This document shows, one piece after another, positions 56,701 through 62,673 of a stretch of DNA of 64,000 bases. The position numbers and the translations under genes were made by a program. How positions within the stretch are numbered: the first letter of the stretch is position 1; the number at the start of each line of letters is the position of its first letter. Under the pieces are notes generated by a model that was given only the letters and a program-made list of their open reading frames with translations, searched no databases and had not been told where the DNA came from. The stretch is taken from NCBI RefSeq assembly GCF_026625985.1, contig NZ_CP113116.1, positions 3,348,001-3,412,000 of the forward strand. Reading direction: 5' to 3'. The DNA comes from Mycobacterium sp. Aquia_213 (lineage in GTDB: Bacteria; Actinomycetota; Actinomycetes; Mycobacteriales; Mycobacteriaceae).

Positions 56701-58054
56701 CGAGCTCCGTGAGGACAGCCCGATTGCCGATCTCGTCCAGGCGGTGCGTGTCATCGGCATCCAGCGCCTCGATCGACGAGAGCGGCGCCGTCGGGTCCTC
56801 GACCATCGCCAACAGCACCTGCTGGAACTTCGCCGCCAGATCGGCGACATCAAAGTTCGCAAACGGCTGCCCAGGACCGGCCGTGCTCAGGAAGAGTTGG
56901 TCGCCGGCGCCGAGGAAGAAGAACCCGAAGTGACCCACCGGGCCGTGGTTGGTGTACCCCGCATGTGCCGGCGCACCGGCAAGGTTCAGGGTCAGGCGGG
57001 ACGGGATGAAATTGACACCCACCCGGTTTGCGCCCTGCCGGGCGCCGCCCTCGCCCTCCAGGACATGCACCGGGAAACGCTGATGCTGCAACAGCTCCCG
57101 AATACGTATGTCGACGTGGGCAACAAAATCGGCGACCGTCGCGTCCGGGGACGTCGACAATACGAGTGGAACAACCCCGGCAAGCATCGCGGGCAGTGTC
57201 TTCGACTCTGGAGTTACCCGCCGGCTGACCGGGAAGTCCAGCGTCACCTCGGAAGCGTTACCGGACCATCCGCGCACCAACAGCGCACACGCGGCGGTAA
57301 TCGCCGAATACCGGCGCACCCGCAACTGTTTGGTCAACTGTTGCATTCGGCTCACAACGGCCGGATCCAACTGCACCGAGGCGGAAGTCAGATACGGGTC
57401 ACGCTCTTCGGTGAGCTGAGGTAGCCGATAGTGGAATCCACTTTCGGTCGGCAGATGTTCCTGCCAATAGGCCTGGTCATCCTGGTAGTCGGCGGACGCC
57501 TCGTAACTGGACTCGCAGTCGATCAGGTCCTGCAAGGAACCGAAGTAGGCGTCCGGCACCGGTTCACCGGCGACCAGAGCCGTGTAGACGGTGGCAACCC
57601 GGCGGCTCACCAGCGCCATGCCCATGCCGTCTACCGCGATGTGGTGGCAGCACGCGAACAAATAGAATTGATTATCTTGTGTTTGGAATAACACGAAAAT
57701 AAAAAGGGGACCCGAGAATGGCATTGGCGTGCGCTGAATTGAGGACGCCATTTCGCGGACTTTTTGCACCGGATCGTCCGAGCCCCTGAAATCATAGAAG
57801 CCCAGCTCTGTATCCGGATAATCGACAGCCTTTTGCAAAACGTGGCCGTCGGCTTCGAAGAACGCCGCCCGGCCCGACTCGGCCTCGGCAACGACTTGCC
57901 GGATCGCCTGCTGCAGCAAATCGCGATGTACGGCGCCCTCGATCAACACCAAAAGGCCAAGCTGCCACTCGGTACCCGCGAAACCGGTTTCCTGCGAGAG
58001 CCAAATATCGAGCTGTCCGCGGGTCAGCGGGTGTGCCCGCTCACCACGTTCCAT
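47783..58054 (-). CDS. mps1: GPL peptide synthetase Mps1 (C-A-T-E-C-A-T-E-C)
   Basis: 3423-residue NRPS. Domains by residue: starter C1 1-440 (HHIAVDG near 138), which would join the fatty acyl chain; A1 450-960; T1 near 980; E1 1040-1480 (HHLAVDGVSWRIL near 1155); C2 1490-1930 (HHIVIDGWS near 1640); A2 1940-2440; T2 near 2480; E2 2530-2980; C3 3000-end (HHIVLDGWS near 3145). The A1 by-eye code DFW-T-V-A-G-V-C resembles Phe codes, and A2 DYW-S-V-G-M-V-H resembles Thr codes. With E domains after each, the products are D-Phe and D-allo-Thr, the GPL order. ATG 58054 (MERGERAHPL, after GGGGGA) is preferred; ATG 58087 is possible. Confidence 0.93.
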   Translation of the reverse strand: MERGERAHPLTRGQLDIWLSQETGFAGTEWQLGLLVLIEGAVHRDLLQQAIRQVVAEAESGRAAFFEADGHVLQKAVDYPDTELGFYDFRGSDDPVQKVREMASSIQRTPMPFSGPLFIFVLFQTQDNQFYLFACCHHIAVDGMGMALVSRRVATVYTALVAGEPVPDAYFGSLQDLIDCESSYEASADYQDDQAYWQEHLPTESGFHYRLPQLTEERDPYLTSASVQLDPAVVSRMQQLTKQLRVRRYSAITAACALLVRGWSGNASEVTLDFPVSRRVTPESKTLPAMLAGVVPLVLSTSPDATVADFVAHVDIRIRELLQHQRFPVHVLEGEGGARQGANRVGVNFIPSRLTLNLAGAPAHAGYTNHGPVGHFGFFFLGAGDQLFLSTAGPGQPFANFDVADLAAKFQQVLLAMVEDPTAPLSSIEALDADDTHRLDEIGNRAVLTELAPAKVSIPATFAKHVERTPEAVAVTFEGRSTTYRELDEAANRLAHQLVSEGVGPGHVVALQFSRSADAIIAILAVLKTGAAYLPIDPALPSARTEFMLADAAPTAAVTTADLRSRLDGQDLVVIDVADPRIAAQPSTALPTPDPDNVAHVIYTSGTTGMPKGVAVTHHNVTQLFACFDAGLPRTGVWSQCHSLAFDFSVWEIWAALLGGRRLVVVPESVTRSPEDFHALLVGEHVSVLTQTPSAVGMLSPEGLETAALVVAGEACPAEVVDQWAPGRVMVNGYGPTETTVCVAISAPLVPGSGVVPIGSPVPGAALFVLDRWLKPVPPGVVGELYVAGAGVACGYVRRAGLTSSRFVACPFGQPGDRMYRTGDLVSWGDDGQLLYLGRADEQVKIRGYRIELGEVQAALAALDDVKQAAVIAREDRPGDKRLVGYVTGTVDPAAARARLADRLPAYMVPAAVVVLETLPLTPNGKLDTRALPAPEYHNVGGAYRAPTTAVEEVLAGIYSEILGLERVGIDDSFFDLGGDSILSMQVVARARAAGVLLRPRDIFVEQSVARLAQVASVATGEIGAADEGLGEVVSTPIIRWLQDIDGRVEEFNQAMVVQAPAGVTEPDVAVVLQALVDRHATLRLRADDDGAGGWSLWVPDVGSVDAGAHVQSVDVLTDKALTEARSRLNPATGTMFSALWVTSTSQLALIIHHLAVDGVSWRILLEDLNIAWAQHHSGQEVELPAPGTSFARWSSLLEEHARSEAVVAQADAWRQVAATPAVLPAVQPAVDTHANAGRLSVDLDVDTTRQILGEVPAAFHAGVQDILLIAFGLAWTEFLGSPGKPLGIDVEGHGRHEELNPYVDLSRTVGWFTTKYPVSLAVGGLDWSRVVAGDPALGAVIKDVKEQLRALPDGLTYGLLRYLNPDVDLAGADPAIGFNYLGRMGASAAELSEDLWRVSQESLALAGAAAAIPMPLAHTVELNAGTVDGEAGPHLHANWTWAPSALDDTQINRLSQLWFEALAGICAHVRRGGGGLTPSDVAPARLSQQQIDDLSRQLRIADVLPLTPVQQGLLFHTALAEGSGDDLYAVQLGITVTGPLEQKRLREAVQTVVNRHPNLAARFCQQFDEPIQIIPAEPVMAWQYVEMAGGEAEVDERVQQLCADERAAVCDIADQPAFRVALIRTGDNRHRFVLTIHHIVIDGWSLPILLQEIFTLYYGQRLAAPPSYRSFVTWLAEQDRDAAQAAWAEVLAGFDTPTLVSPPGQAAERGVESYRVPADTTQALTELARSNHTTVSNVLQAAWAQVLMWLTGHHDVAFGTAVSGRPTELPGAEALVGLLINTVPVRATATATTTIAELVAQLQRSHNDTIEYDHLALRDIHRVTGHDQLFDTLFLYENYPVDAGALFGVQELAITDFSSREFNHYPLSVVVTPGHELSLRVEFDSHVFDVATVDSLIERLRRVLVLMTADATRRLSSIDLLDGDEHARLEEWGNRAVLTQPAGTPVSIPELFAAQVARAPEAVAVNCGDGSWTYRELDEAANRLAHVLSDRGAGPGQRVAVLLNRSAEAIVSLLAVLKTGAAYLPMDPAHPTARMEFMLADSAPIAALTTADLRPRLENAALQVIDIEDPAIIAAPNTALPTPAADHVAYIIYTSGTTGKPKGVAVTHRNVTQLLESLDAEMELGQVWTQCHSLAFDYSVWEIWGALLHGGRVVVVPDSVVRSPEDLHALLVSEQVSVLSQTPSAFYALQAADALAPELGQQLKLQTVVFGGEALEPQRLQTWLHNHPGLPRMINMYGITETTVHASFREIVDADVDSNTSPIGVPLAHLAFFVLDGWLRPVAPGVVGELYVAGAGVASGYIGRPDLTTTRFVACPFGGPGSRMYRTGDLVSWGTDGQLRYMGRADKQVKIRGYRIELGEIQAALAAVDGVTQAAVIAREDRPGDKRLVGYVTGTADPTEIRAQVAERLPSYMVPVAVVVMDALPLTVNGKLDTRALPSPEYSDADSYRAPSDAIEEILAGVYAQVLGVERVGVDDSFFDLGGDSILSMQVVARARAAGVMCRPRDIFVEQTVAKLARVARLGGEGDGAVDEGLGEVIATPIIRWLQDTDGPVEQFNQTMVVQAPDGVTAADATVVLQALVDRHAILRLRVDDDGAGGWSLWVPEVGSVDAAALLQSVEVLSDEALVAARSRLNPSAGVMLSALWVGSTSQLVLIVHHLAVDGVSWRILLEDLNIGWAQHHSGQEVALPVPGTSFARWSSLLDAHARVPEVVAQAEAWRQVAAVPAALPAPQPGADTFATAGQLSVGLDVETTRLLLGEVPAAFHAGVQDILLIAFGLAWAEFLGTGGAPIGIDVEGHGRHEELSADVDLSRTVGWFTTKYPVSLAVGELGWTQVVAGDTALGPVIKEAKEQLRGLPDPLTYGLLRYLNPDVDLDGSDPAIGFNYLGRLGAGAADLSGDLWQISQDDLPAVAAATAVAMPLAHTVELNAGTMDAEGGPQLQANWTWASSALDEPAIDRLSQLWFDALSGICAHVRNGGGGLTPSDLAPARMSQQQIDELQQTDQFADVLPLTPLQQGLFFHASTAEDLGVSGDDLYAVQLDISISGAVDPDRLRDAVHTVVTRHPHLVARFSGDFDEPLQILPAEPELIWQYLELGGGDVDAQVEQVSAAERAAVCDLAALPAFRAALLRAAEDQYRFVLTNHHIVLDGWSKPLLLQEIFASYYGAKLPAAVSYRRFVTWLSDQDRSAARAAWREVFDGFDTPTLVGPPQRMGLGARAVEDFQVSAETTQALSELARSCRTTVSTVLQAAWAQLLMRMTGQPDVAFGTAVSGRPTDLPGAESIVGLMINTVPVRANINSATTIGDLLDQLQGSYTETLEHQYLGLNEIHRITGHDQLFDTMFVYENYPIDTAALSGVQDLTITKFTNREYNHYPLSVQAVPGHELGLRIEYDTDVFDKASIETLVERLRRVLVAMTDDAGDE
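49683..49801. repeat. Near-identical NRPS segment, copy in E2 (mps1)
   Basis: Partner of the segment at 45181-45299, in the second epimerisation domain of mps1, about 4.5 kb away in the same orientation. The matching stretch of E1 (54240 onward) shares only its first part, so exchange involved E2 and E3. Confidence 0.75.
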
Positions 58055-58098
58055 ATGAGTCCCCCAGAGCTCCACCCGAGTCCCCATACCCAGGCGGT

Positions 58099-58329
58099 TT
58101 ACTTATCAAAACTCCGACCCGCTGCCAGCCGCTCGCGCAGACTCTTCGGCCGGATATCGGGCCAGTTCTGCTCGATGTAGTCCAGACACGCCGCACGGTC
58201 GGCCTCGCCGTATACCACCCGCCATCCAGCGGGAACATCAGCGAAGGTCGGCCACAGGCTGTGTTGCTCCTCGTCATTGACCAACACGAAAAAACTGCCA
58301 TTATCGTCGTCGAACGGATTCGTGCTCAC
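58099..58329 (-). CDS. mbtH: MbtH-like protein of the GPL cluster
   Basis: 76 residues, the normal MbtH length. These small proteins bind NRPS adenylation domains and keep them soluble and active. Signatures are STNPFDDDNGSFFVLVN, HSLWP with the conserved Trp, GWRVV with the second Trp and NWPDIRPKSLR near the end. GTG 58329 is chosen because it gives the standard VSTNPFDD start, with GGAG 4 nt upstream; the frame also stays open to ATG 58413. It is the first gene of mbtH-mps1-mps2. Confidence 0.93.
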   Translation of the reverse strand: MSTNPFDDDNGSFFVLVNDEEQHSLWPTFADVPAGWRVVYGEADRAACLDYIEQNWPDIRPKSLRERLAAGRSFDK

Positions 58330-59184
58330 AGTTCTCCAGGCGTTCTCTCGATATACGTGGGGTCGTTCCAAACCATACTGGAGGCCTACAGGCTCGGTCG
58401 GAGGTTTCGACAAAGTTCCTGATGTGATCTGTTAAGCACTCGTTACACCTCTTGGCAATTCGGTGCGCGGCGCAACGCTCAGGCGTTGACGTCTCGGAGT
58501 GCAGTGACCTGCAGCGACGGTATGGGCGGTCTGCCGCCCGCCAAGAGTACGGTACCCGCGGTCAGAAAACGAACGAGTTACGCTCTCGTTGCTCGTTAGT
58601 TGCCGCGCTGGAATACCGGCGAAGCGGCCAGAGCAAGGACCCGCAGATCAGACCGGAAACGCCGGCGAGATGGCCACAGCAAATGCGCGTGCGCCGCGGT
58701 AGCTACCGGGGTGCGAGGGCCGATGGCATCGCGCGACTGCCCGGTTCCTCGCTGCCGCCCGGCCTCAACACCGGCCGTTGATCTGACGACGACAAATCAG
58801 GCGTACAGCCACCTCAGCGAACCACTCACACTTCGTTAGCTGGCCACGATTGGCGGATGACCTCTTGTGCACGGGATCGCGCCGGAATGTTATGTGTATC
58901 ACCATTGCTCGGGACAATGACGCATACAACACCCGCTCCGCGGGCAGATTCCACGCATTGATACCGTGCCCTTACCCACGCGATACGAGTAACGATCCCG
59001 TACCGGGTTACGAAAGATCTGATGTCGGAGCCAATGGCATGGTTTACTCATCAAGATCTGGTCGCACGCGCCGAACGCCGCTCGTTTGAGCTGACCGCCG
59101 CAGGTCTGGCGTGGTGCGATGGAGGTTTGGGCAGGTGTTGGAGCGGTTAAATAGCGAGTCTGTGAACGGGTTGAAGGGGGTGCG
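58330..59184. other. 855-bp divergent intergenic region between mbtH and mmpS4
   Basis: No convincing gene is seen on either strand; open frames here have no recognisable domains or mycobacterial codon bias. Structures seen: GGGCGG-TCTG-CCGCCC (58524-58539), a perfect hairpin, and AACGAG-N7-CTCGTT (58572-58590), a possible operator dyad. TTAAAT at 59147-59152, 33 bp before the mmpS4 GTG, resembles a -10 box without a clear -35. Both arms of the GPL locus are presumably controlled from here. Confidence 0.55.
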
Positions 59185-59775
59185 GTGGTCGAACACGATG
59201 TTCGAGCCCGATCCGACGTCGCCACCGAAGGTAGCCAGGGCGTGAGCGAGCCCACTGGCCGCTTCCGGCGGTTCGGTCGCCGGTCAGCACCCGGATCCCA
59301 ACCCGATGGAGCTCGAAAGGGTCGGCGGAATCCGGGGGCGGGAGCGTTCAAGCTTCTCGGTCGGCTGTGGATCCCACTGCTGATCGTCGCGGTCCTTACC
59401 GCCGGCGGATTCACGGTGTCGCGGTTGCACGGGATATTCGGCTCCGAGAAGCGCCAGTCGTATGCCGACTCCCGAGTCAAAGACAGCAAACCGTTCAACC
59501 CGAAGCATCTGAAATATGAGGTCTTCGGAGCGCCGGGGACGGTGGCCGATATCAGCTATTTCGACGTCAACGCCGACCCGCAGCACATCAACGCTGTGAC
59601 TCTGCCGTGGTCGATGGATCTCTCGACGACACTGCCGTCGATCGTGGGAAACGTGGTGGCACAGGGTAATACAGACACGATCGGCTGCCGCATCATCGTC
59701 GATGGCGCCGTGAAGTCCGAGAAGGTGTCGCACGAGGTGAACGCCTTCACGTACTGCGTGCTTACGGCTGCATGA
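59185..59775 (+). CDS. mmpS4: MmpS4-like membrane protein
   Basis: 196-residue MmpS partner of MmpL transporters; in GPL producers it is required for GPL assembly or export. One membrane segment (about 57-75, LWIPLLIVAVLTAGGFTVS) is followed by a periplasmic beta-rich domain with YEVFGAPGTVADISYFDV, LPWSM and CRIIVDG, ending in the paired CTVLT-like YCVLTAA. The cytoplasmic N-terminus of about 55 basic residues is longer than in most MmpS proteins (about 140 residues). GTG 59185 follows GAAGGGGG; GTG 59242 would give a more usual length. The stop overlaps mmpL4a by ATGA. Confidence 0.9.
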   Translation: MVEHDVRARSDVATEGSQGVSEPTGRFRRFGRRSAPGSQPDGARKGRRNPGAGAFKLLGRLWIPLLIVAVLTAGGFTVSRLHGIFGSEKRQSYADSRVKDSKPFNPKHLKYEVFGAPGTVADISYFDVNADPQHINAVTLPWSMDLSTTLPSIVGNVVAQGNTDTIGCRIIVDGAVKSEKVSHEVNAFTYCVLTAA

Positions 59776-62666
59776 GCGACGAAAGCTTAGGCACGGAGCG
59801 GCCCGCGCGACCCTTCATCGCGCGGAACGTCCACCGGTTTTCCATACTCATCATCTTGGGTTGGCTCGGGCTCACCGTCTTCTTCACCGTCGGCGTGCCG
59901 CCGCTGGAGGTCGTCGAGCAAGGGCATTCGGTATCGCTGAATCCCGTAGACGCACCGTCCTTCAAGGCGATGGCACGCCTGGGCCAGGACTTCAAGGAAT
60001 CGAATTCCGGCGCTCTCGCGATGATCGTGCTCGAGGGGGACCAACCCCTCGGCCACGACGCGCACCAGTACTACGACGAATTGGTGCGCCGGCTTGAAGC
60101 CGATACGAAGCATGTCCAGCACGTCCAGAACTTCTGGGGAGATCCCGTCACGGCGGCCGCCGCGCAAAGTATCGACGGCAAGGCCGCTTATGTGCAGTTG
60201 AACCTTGGCGGTCTCCAGGGCGCATCCGCGGGAGACGCATCGGTCGCGGCCATCCGCGGCATCGTGGCCGGCCTGCCCCCGCCGCCCGGACTCAAGGTCT
60301 ATGTCACCGGCCCCGCCGCAACCGTCGCGGATATGAACAAAGCGGGCCAGCAGACAGTCACGACGGTCACGCTGGCGAGCCTTTCCGTGATCTTCATTAC
60401 GTTGCTGCTCGTCTATCGTTCACTCTTTACCGTCATCTTGTTGTTGCTGATGGTCGGTCTGCAATTAACGATAGCCCGAGGAATGGTTGCATTTCTCGCC
60501 TATCACGGGCTCATTGGTCTTACCACTTTCGCAGTCAACCTCTTGGTGGCCGCGGTCATCGCCACGGGAACCGACTATGGAATCTTCTTTGTTGGGCGAT
60601 ATCAGGAGGCCCGGCAGGCCGGCGAAGATAAAGAAACCGCTTTCTATACCACATTCAGCAGTGTCGCCAAGGTTGTGCTGGCCTCCGGCTTGACGATTTC
60701 CGGAGCGGTTCTGTGCCTGAGCTTTACCCGGCTGCCCTATTTCCAGCCACTGGGACTTCCCAATGCTACGGGTATTGCCGTCGCTGTCCTGGTCGCGCTC
60801 ACGCTCACGCCCGCGCTTCTCGCTGTTGGGGCCCGTTTCGGTCTGTTCGAGCCCAAGCGGAAGATCCGGGTGCGCGGGTGGCGCCGAATAGGCACGGCGA
60901 TCGTTCGCTGGCCCGCGCCCATATTCATTGCCACATTGGCGGTCGCCCTCATCGGGTTGCTGACGTTACCCGGATACAATCCGAGTTACGACGACCAGAA
61001 ATTCATCCCCGAAGATATCCCCGCCAGCATAGGAAATGCGGCCGCGGGGCGCCATTTTCCCGAGTCGCGCATGATGATGCCGGAAATTCTCTTGGTCGAA
61101 GCCGACCACGACCTGCGCAACCCCACGGATATGCTGGTATTGAACCAATTGGCCAAGGGCATCCTCACGGTGCCGGGTGTTTCCACGGTTCAGAGCGTGA
61201 CTCGGCCCGAGGGAACCCCGCTCGCGCACACCAGCATTCCGTACATCATGAGCATGTCGCAGTCGTCTCAGCTGACGAATATGGCGTTCCAAAAGGACCG
61301 CATGGCCGACATGATGAAGCAGGCCGAAGAACTGGCCAAAATGATTGCGCTGATGCAGCACATGGTGGGAATAATGAAAGAGCTCACCGCCACCACTCAT
61401 GACATGGTCGGCCAGACACATGAAATCCAAAAGACCACGGCGGAGTTGCGAGACCGCGTCTCGAACTTCGAAGATTTCTTTCGGCCATTGCGTAGCTACT
61501 TCTATTGGGAAAAACATTGCTACGATATTCCCGTCTGCTACGCGATCAGGTCGGTATTCGACGCAATCGATGGCGTCGACGAGGTCAATGACAAATTCAC
61601 TGAATTGGTGGCAGACCTCGATAAATTGGATTTAATTCTGCCGCAGCTGGTCATACAAATCCCGCAAATGATTGAAACCATGCAAAGCATGCGGACCATG
61701 ATGCTGACAATGCACAGCACCATGGAAGGAACCCTCGGCCAGATGGAGGTGAATGGCGGCCAGAACCCGAACGCCATGGGGCAGGCATTCGACACCTCCA
61801 AAAACGACGATAGTTTCTACATCCCACCGAGCATCATCGACAGCTCGGAGACGTTCAAGCGGGTCATGAAAATCTTCCTGTCACCCGACGGCAAGAACGC
61901 CCGCATGCTTATTGCCCAAAAGGGTGATCCGGCAACGCCCGAGGGCCTTTCCCGGGTGGAGCCAATCAGGACTGCCGCCGAGGAGGCGCTCAAGGGCACG
62001 CCGCTGGAAGATTCGAAGGTTTATCTCACCGGAACCGCTGCCGTGGTGAAGGACTTGGTCGAGGGCGCGCAATACGACCTCTTGATCGCGGGAGTCGCCG
62101 CCCTCTGCCTTATTTTCATCATCATGCTGATCATGACGCGTAGTTTCCTCGCCGCGCTGGTCATCGTGGGTACGGTATTGCTTTCGCTGGGCGCTTCCTT
62201 CGGGATGTCCATCCTGGTTTGGCAGTATTTGCTTGGGCTGCAAATTCACTGGACCGTTCTTTCGATGGCGGTGATCGTGCTCCTGGCCGTGGGTTCTGAC
62301 TACAACTTGCTCCTGGTTTCCCGGATGAAAGAGGAATTGGGCGCCGGCATACACACCGGAATCATCCGCGCCATGGCGGGCACCGGAAAAGTCGTCACGA
62401 ACGCGGGCTTGGTATTCGCATTCACCATGGCTTCGATGGCGGTCAGCGACCTGCGCAGCATCGCCCAGCTGGGCACCACGATCGGGATGGGCCTGATGTT
62501 CGACACCCTGGTGGTGCGCGCCTTCATGACACCGGCCGTTGCGGCGCTGCTCGGGCGCTGGTTTTGGTGGCCGCAACAGGTGCGCACCCGCCCCGCAAGC
62601 CAAATGCTGCGGCCCTTGGGATCTCGCCCGTTGGTACGTTCGCTGCTGCTGAAAGAATCGCGGTGA
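59772..62666 (+). CDS. mmpL4a: MmpL4a-like RND lipid transporter
   Basis: 964-residue mycobacterial membrane protein large, an RND-type transporter of 12 membrane segments. The proton-relay Asp-Tyr pairs are visible in GTDYGIFFVGRYQEAR and GSDYNLLLVSRMKEE. The second periplasmic loop has a long helical hairpin (about 505-570, with MKQAEELAKMIALMQHM), the coiled-coil of the MmpL4/5 group. GPL needs two such proteins for transport. It is translationally coupled to mmpS4 and followed 7 bp later by mmpL4b. Third-position A/T is higher in parts of the periplasmic loop region than in neighbouring genes. Confidence 0.95.
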   Translation: MSDESLGTERPARPFIARNVHRFSILIILGWLGLTVFFTVGVPPLEVVEQGHSVSLNPVDAPSFKAMARLGQDFKESNSGALAMIVLEGDQPLGHDAHQYYDELVRRLEADTKHVQHVQNFWGDPVTAAAAQSIDGKAAYVQLNLGGLQGASAGDASVAAIRGIVAGLPPPPGLKVYVTGPAATVADMNKAGQQTVTTVTLASLSVIFITLLLVYRSLFTVILLLLMVGLQLTIARGMVAFLAYHGLIGLTTFAVNLLVAAVIATGTDYGIFFVGRYQEARQAGEDKETAFYTTFSSVAKVVLASGLTISGAVLCLSFTRLPYFQPLGLPNATGIAVAVLVALTLTPALLAVGARFGLFEPKRKIRVRGWRRIGTAIVRWPAPIFIATLAVALIGLLTLPGYNPSYDDQKFIPEDIPASIGNAAAGRHFPESRMMMPEILLVEADHDLRNPTDMLVLNQLAKGILTVPGVSTVQSVTRPEGTPLAHTSIPYIMSMSQSSQLTNMAFQKDRMADMMKQAEELAKMIALMQHMVGIMKELTATTHDMVGQTHEIQKTTAELRDRVSNFEDFFRPLRSYFYWEKHCYDIPVCYAIRSVFDAIDGVDEVNDKFTELVADLDKLDLILPQLVIQIPQMIETMQSMRTMMLTMHSTMEGTLGQMEVNGGQNPNAMGQAFDTSKNDDSFYIPPSIIDSSETFKRVMKIFLSPDGKNARMLIAQKGDPATPEGLSRVEPIRTAAEEALKGTPLEDSKVYLTGTAAVVKDLVEGAQYDLLIAGVAALCLIFIIMLIMTRSFLAALVIVGTVLLSLGASFGMSILVWQYLLGLQIHWTVLSMAVIVLLAVGSDYNLLLVSRMKEELGAGIHTGIIRAMAGTGKVVTNAGLVFAFTMASMAVSDLRSIAQLGTTIGMGLMFDTLVVRAFMTPAVAALLGRWFWWPQQVRTRPASQMLRPLGSRPLVRSLLLKESR

Positions 62667-62673
62667 GGCGCGC

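Noticed and set aside
58899..59498. A 199-codon frame on the minus strand in the mbtH-mmpS4 gap, considered as a transposase remnant
   Set aside because: No transposase motif, inverted repeats or target duplication could be seen, and part of it is antisense to mmpS4.
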